DNA from: Bacillota bacterium | GTDB taxonomy: Bacteria; Bacillota; UBA4882; UBA8346 | Assembly (NCBI GenBank): GCA_023394955.1 | Contig: JAEWZY010000062.1 | Span: 1 to 6,391 of the forward strand | Direction: 5' to 3' | DNA length: 6,391 bases | Part shown: piece after piece, positions 1 through 4,507 of the stretch | Layout: every line of letters starts with the position of its first letter | Numbering within the stretch: position 1 is the first letter of the stretch | Program-made: the position numbers and the translations under genes | The notes under the pieces: generated by a model | Seen by the model: only the letters and a program-made list of their open reading frames with translations | What the model was told of the DNA's origin: nothing | Database searches by the model: none

Positions 1-183
1 ACGGATTAGCACTATTAGGATCTTTATTGGATCTTTTTGTTAATGATTAAATTATATCAGTTAAACCGGCATTGTTAAAGAGTAGGATCTGGCTATTAGT
101 AGGGTGATCCGTGGTGGCAGAATTGATCATAAGGCACAATGATCGGGCACAATGATCGAATTAGCAGGGATGAACGGGAAAGA
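1..183. other. Noncoding stretch left of the IS110 transposase gene
   Basis: No open frame with a credible start, ribosome binding site or family resemblance is visible on either strand. The stretch is AT-rich at its left end, with GGATCT occurring three times (near 18, 29 and 84). It becomes repeat-rich between 116 and 158, which is described separately. It probably contains the right end of the IS110 element, whose exact boundary cannot be fixed without an empty site, and beyond it either chromosomal DNA or the end of another insertion sequence. Confidence 0.5.
116..158. repeat. Tandem 13-bp repeats with a third degenerate copy
   Basis: GGCACAATGATCG occurs twice with no gap (133-145 and 146-158, identical). 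A looser copy, GGCAGAATTGATCA, lies just before them (116-129). Short, closely spaced repeats of this kind are known at the ends of some insertion sequences, notably the IS21 family, where they are transposase binding sites. No transposase gene of that kind is in the window, so this could be an orphan IS end beside or beneath the IS110 insertion. It could equally belong to the IS110 right end. Confidence 0.6.
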
Positions 184-208
184 TCAGGAGGGTTTCTCCT
201 GATCTTTC
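178..208 (-). repeat. Perfect 13-bp inverted repeat over the transposase stop codon
   Basis: GAAAGATCAGGAG (178-190) and CTCCTGATCTTTC (196-208) are perfect inverted complements with a 5-nt loop. The transposase stop codon (184-186) lies inside the repeat. The minus-strand transcript would fold into a very stable hairpin. It is not followed by a U tract, since the downstream bases are CCCGTTCATCCC, so it is not a classical rho-independent terminator. It could block read-in from outside, protect the 3' end of the mRNA, or be a recognition structure at the right end of the element. Confidence 0.75.
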
Positions 209-1437
209 GGGTAGTCCATGGTCGGCGGGTTAATGTATTCCCGATGGTAGGTCATCATTCCCCAAATGATATTGACTAACCGCCGTTGGACGCATTTTAA
301 CGCCTGTCCCTTGGTCTTGCCTTCTCGAAGCTTTTTATGGTAGTATTCGTAAAAGTAAGGGTTAATGATTTTTTTGTTCTTCCCCGCCGTCATGGTGACG
401 ATTACCGATAATTTATAGAAGATAGAGTTTAAAGTCCGGTTACCGCGCTGGTTGGCGTATTGAATGTCTTTCTTTCCGGAGGAATAAGTCACCGGCGCGA
501 CACCGGCATACCGGGCCAGCTTGGCGGAAGTGGAGAATTTGGCGATGTCCCCGATCTCGGCGATCAGGTTGGCAGCCGTTACGGTGTCGATCCCTCTCAT
601 GCTGGTAAGTTTGTAATCGAATTGGTCGAGAAATTCCTCTAAAATTCCGTCGATGTACTCAAGTTCCCTAGTGTTGCTGTTGATCTGGTTAATGGTGGAC
701 TTGACCGCCAGATCGCGGGCTTCTTGATAATCGGTGGTAGTATCGCCGTCTTTTTGAACAAAGTCTAAAATTTGCATTGCCTTGCCTGCTCTCAAAGTTT
801 TAGCCGAGTTTTCTTCGAGAAGTTCCGTAAGTTCTTGGAGAGTCACGCCCTGCAGTTTCGATGGCGAAGGGTATTTCTCATAGAAGATTAAAGCGGTTTG
901 ACAATCGATATTAGTAAAGAATTTCGAATAGCTTGGATAATGGCCGGTTAGAAAGGAATGCAGGTGGTTTTTGAGCATGATATTCATCTTGACAATCAAC
1001 CTGCGCCGGGTGACCAGATTAGTCAGTATCCAAAACTTGTCCTGCGGGTTAGCATTGGGAAGTTCATCGAACCGGTTTAAAAGAACCCTGGCGGCGCATT
1101 CGGCATCGAAGGAATCCGTTTTATGGAGAATGTTCCGGCTTTTTCGTTCACCGGCTACCAGCGCGGCGTTGACGTGTTTAACCAGATACTTTCTTTTAGT
1201 TAGGAATACGGTTAAATTCCTGCCGTATGCGGAAACATCCTCCAGGCCGAAAGCAAAGGAAGTACCTTTTGGTTTATACTTTTGGATTAGGAGAATAAAG
1301 CCCTCAAAGGAATTAGGGGCGTTGGGAAAGGTTACTTCCCCCAGCTTTTCATAGAAACAATTCAAGATTACTGCGCAGTGGGTGTCCTTGTGGCTGTCAA
1401 TACCGACATAGACATACTTCATTTTGGAATGAATCAT
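184..1437 (-). CDS. IS110-family transposase (bridge-RNA-guided DEDD recombinase)
   Basis: This is a 417-residue recombinase that in this family excises and inserts the element as a circular intermediate, using a bridge RNA to pair target and donor DNA. The N-terminal DEDD (RuvC-like) domain shows D14 (GIDSHKDTH), E66 (GLEDVSAYG) and D108/D111 (KTDSFDAECA). A long helical middle region follows. The C-terminal Transposase_20 domain starts near 277 (LTSMRGIDTVTAANLIAEIG) and carries APVTYSSGKKD, in which S320 (or S319) matches the catalytic serine position, then NQRGNRTLN. Length is normal for the family. A TTG at 1485 would add 16 residues, but AAGGAG lies 9 nt before the ATG at 1437 and the family motif begins soon after, so the ATG is preferred. 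No frameshift or missing catalytic residue is seen. Family assignment is very secure; the subgroup is inferred from the upstream RNA structures. Confidence 0.95.
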   Translation of the reverse strand: MIHSKMKYVYVGIDSHKDTHCAVILNCFYEKLGEVTFPNAPNSFEGFILLIQKYKPKGTSFAFGLEDVSAYGRNLTVFLTKRKYLVKHVNAALVAGERKSRNILHKTDSFDAECAARVLLNRFDELPNANPQDKFWILTNLVTRRRLIVKMNIMLKNHLHSFLTGHYPSYSKFFTNIDCQTALIFYEKYPSPSKLQGVTLQELTELLEENSAKTLRAGKAMQILDFVQKDGDTTTDYQEARDLAVKSTINQINSNTRELEYIDGILEEFLDQFDYKLTSMRGIDTVTAANLIAEIGDIAKFSTSAKLARYAGVAPVTYSSGKKDIQYANQRGNRTLNSIFYKLSVIVTMTAGKNKKIINPYFYEYYHKKLREGKTKGQALKCVQRRLVNIIWGMMTYHREYINPPTMDYPKDQEKPS

Positions 1438-1507
1438 GTTCCATCGCTCCTTTTTTATTAATTTGTCAAGGTTCATCAAAACCAATCAATTACATCCCTA
1501 TACGCCA

Positions 1508-1537
1508 GCGTTATATCCCGGTTTCCCGGAATACCGC
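1508..1537 (-). repeat. Hairpin with GAAA tetraloop in the IS110 leader
   Basis: On the minus strand UAUUCCGG (1533-1526) pairs with CCGGGAUA (1521-1514), 8 bp including one U-G wobble, around a GAAA (GNRA-class) tetraloop at 1525-1522. Beyond a small asymmetric internal loop, GCG (1537-1535) pairs with CGC (1510-1508). On the plus strand the loop would be UUUC, which has no special stability. It is the closest of the three hairpins to the transposase start. Confidence 0.65.
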
Positions 1538-1563
1538 ATTAACTGAGGAGTTGAAAGGTTTTG

Positions 1564-1621
1564 CTAAAACTGCCGTCAAAAATGTAAAACCGGAGTTTTA
1601 CGCTTATGACGGAAGTTTTAG
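1564..1621 (-). repeat. 58-nt interrupted hairpin with UCCG tetraloop, probable guide loop
   Basis: The minus-strand RNA folds symmetrically. CUAAAACU (1621-1614) pairs with AGUUUUAG (1571-1564), followed by a 1x1 mismatch. CCGUC (1612-1608) pairs with GACGG (1577-1573). A 6x6 internal loop follows (AUAAGC facing AUUUUU). GUAAAAC (1601-1595) pairs with GUUUUAC (1590-1584) around UCCG, a UNCG tetraloop closed by C-G. This makes 20 base pairs in 58 nt. A long stem with a large internal loop resembles the target- or donor-binding loops of bridge RNAs. The pairing is seen directly; the role is inferred. Confidence 0.75.
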
Positions 1622-1665
1622 AAGGGCTGAAGGAGTTTTAAACACCCTGTACTTAGCATTAACCT

Positions 1666-1702
1666 ATACCGGGCTGCATAGCAACGATCGAACTTCCGGT
1701 AT
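1666..1702 (-). repeat. Hairpin with a 10-nt one-sided bulge in the IS110 leader
   Basis: On the minus strand AUACCGG (1702-1696) pairs with CCGGUAU (1672-1666). Inside, after a 10-nt bulge (AAGUUCGAUC, 1695-1686) on the 5' side only, GUUGC (1685-1681) pairs with GCAGC (1677-1673) around a 3-nt loop. A second AUACCGG copy at 1759-1753 could compete for the same 3' arm, so two alternative folds are possible. Confidence 0.55.
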
Positions 1703-1768
1703 GAAAACAGGTCTACACAGACTGCGCCAGTGGCTCCAAACCCTCTAAAATTCCGGTATCTATCTAAT

Positions 1769-1797
1769 GAGGACTTCCACCTATGAAAGAAGTCCTC
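1769..1797 (-). terminator. Hairpin just after the SymE-like operon, possible terminator
   Basis: GAGGACTTC (1769-1777) and GAAGTCCTC (1789-1797) form a perfect 9-bp stem with an 11-nt loop, beginning 7 nt after the stop codon of the last operon gene. The minus-strand tail (ATTAGATAG) is only weakly U-rich, while the plus-strand tail (TTGTTGTTAT) is somewhat better. It could end the operon, or act as a bidirectional barrier between the operon and the insertion sequence. No U run of classical length is present, so confidence is moderate. Confidence 0.5.
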
Positions 1798-1803
1798 TTG
1801 TTG

Positions 1804-2187
1804 TTATGCATCCAGCTTTTCAAGGTCAACCAATAAAATCTTGATTAGTCCGAATTCGTACCGGACAGCGATCACACTGCCGATGATAAAACCGATACTT
1901 TCAAGCCAGAACCCCTTAAGATCAATCTGGGAAAACTGCTTTTTGTTGTGGGTTTCCCGCCGGACTTGAAACAGGCCGGAACTGGCTTTAAATGCGCCCT
2001 TAACTATGGATTTGTAATCGTTCGAATCTTGTAACCGTAAGGTAATTTTGCCGGTTGCATATTCGGCGGTAACTAATTTACCGTAGGTAAAGCCGATCTC
2101 ATCCAGCCAATCCCCGGTAAGTTTAATTACCGGCCTACGCCGTCGAGTTGCCTTGGCGCTAGTTACGACTAAAACCCTTGTTCCCAT
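1804..2187 (-). CDS. SymE-family protein with two SymE-like units
   Basis: This 127-residue protein carries the SymE signature twice. SymE is the toxin of the E. coli SOS-induced symE/symR type I toxin-antitoxin pair, is related in fold to AbrB-type proteins and acts on nucleic acid. Unit one, about residues 19-52, reads VIKLTGDWLDEIGFTYG, then a GKITLRL strand. Unit two, about 86-122, reads SQIDLKGFWLESIGFIIG, then GLIKILLV. A basic RRRR stretch (15-18) precedes unit one, and the two are joined by a polar linker of about 30 residues. The family is normally one unit per chain, so this is a tandem fusion, with unit two the more diverged. AAAGGAGG sits 6 nt before the ATG, and only one base separates the start from the upstream stop, so translation is probably coupled. 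It could be an active toxin, an intramolecular dimer or an immunity-like partner. Confidence 0.8.
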   Translation of the reverse strand: MGTRVLVVTSAKATRRRRPVIKLTGDWLDEIGFTYGKLVTAEYATGKITLRLQDSNDYKSIVKGAFKASSGLFQVRRETHNKKQFSQIDLKGFWLESIGFIIGSVIAVRYEFGLIKILLVDLEKLDA

Positions 2188-2188
2188 C

Positions 2189-2362
2189 CTAATCCTCCTT
2201 TATCACTCTAAGTACTAACCGGCCTTCGCTTGCTTCCACGGTAATTTTTTTGCCAATCCCGAATCCTAAAGCTTGCAGCCATTTACCCCGCAAACGGATA
2301 AAGGGAACTTCCCGGCGGTCGGAGGACGACAGGGAAGAAACAGTCAATAATCTCCTTGTCAT
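2189..2362 (-). CDS. Small SymE-family protein, 57 residues
   Basis: This complete short gene starts at ATG 2362 and stops at TAG 2191-2189. The product shows the SymE signature nearly over its whole length: PFIRLRGKWLQALGFGIG (residues 20-37), then KKITVEASEGRLVLRV (38-53). The basic, Ser-rich N-terminus (MTRRLL...SSSDRR) may contact nucleic acid. GGAG lies 8 nt upstream of the ATG. The gene starts 27 nt after the SLOG gene and its stop is one base from the next start, placing it inside the operon. It matches unit one of its neighbour better than unit two, suggesting the neighbour arose by duplication and fusion. SymE proteins are toxins controlled by an antisense RNA; no such RNA can be demonstrated here. 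Family assignment is firm, biological role is not. Confidence 0.85.
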   Translation of the reverse strand: MTRRLLTVSSLSSSDRREVPFIRLRGKWLQALGFGIGKKITVEASEGRLVLRVIKED

Positions 2363-2389
2363 TATTGAATCTCCTTTCGTAATCTTGAT

Positions 2390-2734
2390 CTAGTCGATCA
2401 GCCGTACCGGTATCCTTTGACTTTTGGCGCGGCGGATCATATCTTTAGTACCCTTGCTTCCTTCCGGGTTTTCATGAAAAGCGACAACCAGATCGGGTCT
2501 GCCTTCATCCAACATCGTTTGGTTACGAATCGGACCGGCAGCCTTGCCGAACTTTTGCCAATCGGCGGGAAACTCCAAAAAGGGATAACCTAAAGCACGG
2601 GCGGCGCGGGCTGCCAGGGCATCCGCGCCCCGGCAGCCTCCCGCGATCACTAATGAAACCTTGATACTCTTAAGACAGTCATAGATCTTTTGGTAATCGG
2701 TATAATCTCTACTGCCACAGACTAAAACAACCAC
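2390..2734 (-). CDS. YspA-like (DUF2493) SLOG-superfamily protein
   Basis: This 114-residue single-domain protein is of the YspA/DUF2493 type in the SLOG superfamily, a Rossmann-like fold proposed to bind or process nucleotide-derived ligands and often found in phage, plasmid and defence loci. Visible motifs are VLVCGSRDY (3-11, first strand and loop), VIAGGCRGADALAARAA (29-45, phosphate-binding glycine loop), FPADWQKFGKAAGPIRNQTML (55-75), LVVAFHENPEGSKGT (82-96) and a final basic IPVRLID strand. It starts at GTG 2734. The AAGGTGG upstream lies within the last codons of the HRDC gene, and the gap between the genes is 5 nt, so the two are probably translationally coupled. Length and motifs are typical and intact. 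The ligand is unknown; a signalling or sensor role is inference from the superfamily. Confidence 0.85.
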   Translation of the reverse strand: MVVLVCGSRDYTDYQKIYDCLKSIKVSLVIAGGCRGADALAARAARALGYPFLEFPADWQKFGKAAGPIRNQTMLDEGRPDLVVAFHENPEGSKGTKDMIRRAKSQRIPVRLID

Positions 2735-2739
2735 GTAGA

Positions 2740-3249
2740 TCAGCCCACCTTGCCTTGTGTTTTGACATGCTCGCGGATCGCCTCAAGAAAACGACTCCCG
2801 AACTTGGTAAGTTTAGCCTCACCGACTCCCGGAATGTTCTTTAACGCCTCCAAGTTGGCTGGTAAACGGCGACACATCTCCTTGAGCGTGTTATCATGGA
2901 AGATAACAAACGGCGGGACTTTACTCTCGGAGGAAATCTCTTTTCGTAGAGCCTTAAGTCTCCAGAAAAGTTGCTGGTCTGTCTTGATCTCTTGCGTTGT
3001 TGGTTTGGTAGGTGCAACCTCTGATGAAACCTCCTGCGATACGGTCTGTACCTCTGCATCGGATAACTCTAGAACCGGCTGCGCCGAATCCTGGGCTGGT
3101 TGGAGTTTAACGACAACATCCCCGAAAACTCCCTCAAACACAATCTTTTTGCCTGAAGCCAAACCCGTAATGGTGGCGCGGTTATCCGTAATCTCGACCT
3201 GTAACGCTGAACCGGACTCCTGCGCGCTAATGGTGAACTCTAAGTCCAT
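2740..3249 (-). CDS. Stand-alone HRDC-domain protein, first gene of the operon
   Basis: This 169-residue protein's C-terminal part (about 93-163) is a recognisable HRDC domain, the nucleic-acid-binding module of RecQ helicases and RNase D. It reads LFWRLKALRKEIS, VPPFVIFHDNTLKEMCRRLP, LKNIPGVGEAKLTKFGSRFL. The helicase or nuclease that normally precedes HRDC is absent. Instead there is a short beta-rich N-terminal region (1-50, unrecognised), then an acidic Ser/Thr/Gln-rich linker (about 52-90). Two ATGs are possible. GGAGG (3262-3258) is 2 nt from the one at 3255 but 8 nt from the one at 3249, so the latter is chosen. The SLOG gene follows 5 nt after the stop. A likely role is binding single-stranded or structured DNA or RNA on behalf of the operon, perhaps as recruiter or sensor. 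HRDC identity is confident, role inferred. Confidence 0.85.
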   Translation of the reverse strand: MDLEFTISAQESGSALQVEITDNRATITGLASGKKIVFEGVFGDVVVKLQPAQDSAQPVLELSDAEVQTVSQEVSSEVAPTKPTTQEIKTDQQLFWRLKALRKEISSESKVPPFVIFHDNTLKEMCRRLPANLEALKNIPGVGEAKLTKFGSRFLEAIREHVKTQGKVG

Positions 3250-3314
3250 GATCATAACCTCCTCTAAGCGATAACGGAAAGAACGTGTTCCCGCCCCGCA
3301 TATCTTGGTTAGAG

Positions 3315-3344
3315 TTTTTACCGCCGGCCTGCCATATTTGTCAA
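3315..3344 (-). promoter_or_regulatory. Probable sigma-A promoter of the HRDC-SLOG-SymE operon
   Basis: On the minus strand a perfect TTGACA (3344-3339) is followed after 18 nt by TAAAAA (3320-3315), which matches 4 of 6 positions of the -10 consensus. Transcription would begin near 3308, leaving a leader of about 60 nt before the HRDC start. It lies downstream of the terminator at 3445-3474, consistent with independent transcription. No clear LexA-type or other operator palindrome was recognised. Confidence 0.55.
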
Positions 3345-3444
3345 GTAACTTTTTTTCTTTTTCGGGGATCTTTTTCGATTGTTTAAAACGAGTTTGAAGA
3401 ACCGGCTATGCGGTGTAAGTAGAGGATAGATAAAAAAAGAATTG

Positions 3445-3474
3445 AAAAAAAAATAAGAGCCTAAAAAAGGACTC
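3445..3474 (-). terminator. Rho-independent terminator ahead of the HRDC operon
   Basis: On the minus strand GAGUCCU (3474-3468) pairs with AGGCUC (3462-3457), 6 bp with one bulged U, around five U residues. It is followed by UUAUUUUUUUUU (3456-3445). The strong U tract makes a terminator likely. It would stop transcripts arriving from the Rhs, lipoprotein and membrane-protein genes about 100 nt before the HRDC promoter. Confidence 0.6.
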
Positions 3475-3524
3475 ATTGACAAAAGGAATTTTATATTTTT
3501 AACTTTAATCTACTATTTGTTTAA

Positions 3525-3611
3525 GAGAAATATAATGATTTGTTCAGTGGTTATGCATCGTTAAACCTCATCTACGATAAGGGATATTGGCTAAAAGCAC
3601 AAATTTATTGA
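3525..3611 (+). pseudogene. Possible short gene remnant, 28 codons
   Basis: Between in-frame stops at 3522 and 3609 the plus strand reads through YNDLFSGYASLNLIYDKGYW and a short tail. The amino-acid composition (Tyr, Trp, Gly and hydrophobics spaced like a folded domain) is more protein-like than expected from AT-rich noncoding DNA. There is no start codon with a ribosome binding site, and no family could be named. It may be the relic of a transposase or similar gene, or chance. Confidence 0.2.
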
Positions 3612-3678
3612 CAGACCCAGGTTGCCAAAGTATTGATATTGCTACATTTCAAAATTTGATGTTTGAAATAAGCCGAAA

Positions 3679-4350
3679 CTATTTAATATTGTCATATTTA
3701 AAATCACGATAAATGGTGTAATATGCAGTTACTTTACCGGATGCTTTTCCTAATAACTTAGAAATCTCTTTATTCTTGATATTTCCATCCTCATCATATG
3801 GACAAAAGTAATCTTTACAGTCAATAAATCTTAAACTGGATATTAAACTTACCAATTCCTTCAATTCAGTGGGGATTAAATCATAATTAATAGGATATTG
3901 ACTGGTAACATCTTTTGCTGCGTTTTGAAGATCGTAAAAAGCCTGTTTTGCATTGTGTAAATTGTCTTTTGCTTTATCATCGGCGACCGCTTCCCAAGGT
4001 ATTACTTTATTTTTTTCATTCTCCATTGCTAAAGACCAAGAAACATAACTAGATATAGCCGGATAAGTTGAAAAAGAACTCAATATTTCAATATTATTTA
4101 CGATCCTCATATCATAATCGTATAGTTTCTTATATACTTCAAACCTATAATCCACTTGTTTTATTACAGCTTTTATTTTTTGTTCTTTTAAATCTTTATA
4201 ATACATATTCAATTGATTAGTAATTGCTATGGAAATAAATACTATACAATTACAAATCAATAAACGGTTTTTTAGTTTTTTATCTTTATCCCAACCAATA
4301 AAAACGGAGATAATTGCTGATATTACTAATAATATTATTAGGAATAACAT
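3679..4350 (-). CDS. Membrane protein of unknown function, two N-terminal helices
   Basis: This 223-residue protein was not recognised. Two hydrophobic segments (about 1-20 and 30-51) are separated by a short, strongly basic loop (DKDKKLKNR). By the positive-inside rule the loop is cytoplasmic, so the C-terminal bulk (52-223) would face outside. That part is helical and charged, with a Cys178/Cys183 pair in DCKDYFCPYDEDGN which could form a disulfide or bind metal. The ribosome binding site is weak (AAAGCGAG about 6 nt before the ATG). The gene is AT-rich like the lipoprotein gene upstream but lies beyond that gene's terminator, with no clear promoter found in the 118 nt between. It could be an accessory or orphan immunity protein of the Rhs cluster, given the clustering and extracytoplasmic topology. 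That is inference from position only. Confidence 0.75.
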   Translation of the reverse strand: MLFLIILLVISAIISVFIGWDKDKKLKNRLLICNCIVFISIAITNQLNMYYKDLKEQKIKAVIKQVDYRFEVYKKLYDYDMRIVNNIEILSSFSTYPAISSYVSWSLAMENEKNKVIPWEAVADDKAKDNLHNAKQAFYDLQNAAKDVTSQYPINYDLIPTELKELVSLISSLRFIDCKDYFCPYDEDGNIKNKEISKLLGKASGKVTAYYTIYRDFKYDNIK

Positions 4351-4364
4351 GGTTTTCTCGCTTT

Positions 4365-4448
4365 CTATTCACGGATATAGCCCGATTCCTTCAGATAATT
4401 CTCAGGTAATTGCCGATCCAACTTCTGCCCGTAAAATAGACAACAGGT
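4365..4448 (-). pseudogene. Possible C-terminal remnant of a displaced toxin-type domain
   Basis: A minus-strand frame free of stops, from just after TAA (4451-4449) to TAG (4367-4365), encodes 27 residues containing YGQKLDRQLPENYL and ending in KESGYIRE. It is richer in G+C than the genes on both sides. The stretch LPENYLKES has a loose likeness to the LPDNYITKS segment of barnase-type ribonucleases, which are common as Rhs toxin tips. There is no start codon or ribosome binding site, so if real it is a fragment left by cassette exchange. The similarity is short and may be chance. Confidence 0.25.
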
Positions 4449-4468
4449 TTATGGTGAGATATCCCAAA

Positions 4469-4504
4469 CGAAAAGAAAAACCAGATCATTGTTTGACCTG
4501 ATTT
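4469..4504 (-). terminator. Rho-independent terminator after the lipoprotein gene
   Basis: On the minus strand AAAUCAGGUCA (4504-4494) pairs with UGAUCUGGUUU (4488-4478), 11 bp with two G-U wobbles, around a 5-nt loop (AACAA). The descending arm runs directly into UUUUUCUUUU (4480-4471). It begins 3 nt after the lipoprotein stop codon, so it ends the Rhs toxin-lipoprotein unit. Confidence 0.8.
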
Positions 4505-4507
4505 GAA

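Larger units (their letters stand above)
1505..1765 (-). ncRNA. Candidate IS110 bridge RNA (leader of the transposase gene)
   Basis: In IS110-group elements the noncoding end upstream of the transposase encodes a bridge RNA with internal loops that pair with donor and target DNA. Read on the minus strand, this leader contains three good hairpins in series: 1702-1666, 1621-1564 and 1537-1508. Two of them have tetraloops of especially stable classes (UNCG and GNRA) only on this strand, which argues for RNA made in the transposase direction. The middle hairpin has a symmetric 6x6 internal loop, the kind of geometry expected of a guide loop. The 5' and 3' ends are approximate, and which loop contacts donor or target was not determined. 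Confidence 0.55.
165..1768 (-). mobile_element. IS110-family insertion sequence (approximate extent)
   Basis: The element is defined by an intact IS110-type transposase and a structured noncoding leader of about 300 nt upstream of it, the layout of the IS110 group. The related IS1111 group instead places its noncoding RNA downstream. IS110 elements lack long terminal inverted repeats and usually make no target duplication, so the ends cannot be read directly. The left end is set here just inside the hairpin after the neighbouring SymE-like gene, and the right end just past the transposase stop. Both are estimates that could be off by tens of bases. The transposase frame is undamaged, so the element may still be active. 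Confidence 0.55.
3345..3678. other. Intergenic region between the HRDC operon and the membrane-protein gene
   Basis: This very AT-rich region of about 330 nt holds no convincing gene. It contains a minus-strand terminator at 3445-3474 and a short plus-strand frame of 28 codons at 3525-3611, free of stops, that resembles a gene fragment. An 8-bp AT-rich inverted repeat (ATTTCAAA 3646-3653, TTTGAAAT 3662-3669) lies about 10 nt after the membrane-protein stop and lacks a U tract. No RNA gene or phage attachment site is recognisable. Confidence 0.5.

Noticed and set aside
971..1354. Plus-strand frame of 127 codons opposite the transposase
   Set aside because: It is a shadow of the transposase gene, with no ribosome binding site or domain-like composition. 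The same applies to the one at 460-642.
1464..1469. TTGACA on the minus strand just before the transposase start
   Set aside because: The bases 17 nt downstream are CGATGG, not a -10 element, and the site lies inside the presumed leader. It was not called a promoter.
1592..1640. Three GGAGTTTTA-like repeats spaced about 20 nt, considered as a CRISPR-like or iteron array
   Set aside because: Two of the three are arms of the 58-nt hairpin, and copies are too few, too short and unequal for an array.
1551..1748. A 65-codon plus-strand frame opening with TTG after a GAGGAG motif
   Set aside because: It overlaps the structured IS110 leader, matches no recognised family, and its coding appearance is explained by the paired arms on the other strand. 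It was not called a gene.
2750..3274. Plus-strand frame of 174 codons opposite the HRDC gene
   Set aside because: The minus strand encodes a clear HRDC domain with a good ribosome binding site. The plus frame is Ser/Cys-rich without recognisable motifs.
3476..3481. TTGACA on the plus strand next to the terminator
   Set aside because: No -10 hexamer follows at 16-18 nt, and no plus-strand gene lies downstream.
3646..3669. 8-bp AT-rich inverted repeat after the membrane-protein gene
   Set aside because: The stem is nearly all A-T and is not followed by a U tract on the minus strand. A better terminator exists at 3445-3474.
4229..4501. Plus-strand frame of 90 codons across the membrane-protein start and terminator
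   Set aside because: It covers the minus-strand start region and the terminator hairpin, and lacks a ribosome binding site. Its protein-like tail is better read as the opposite-strand remnant at 4365-4448, if anything.
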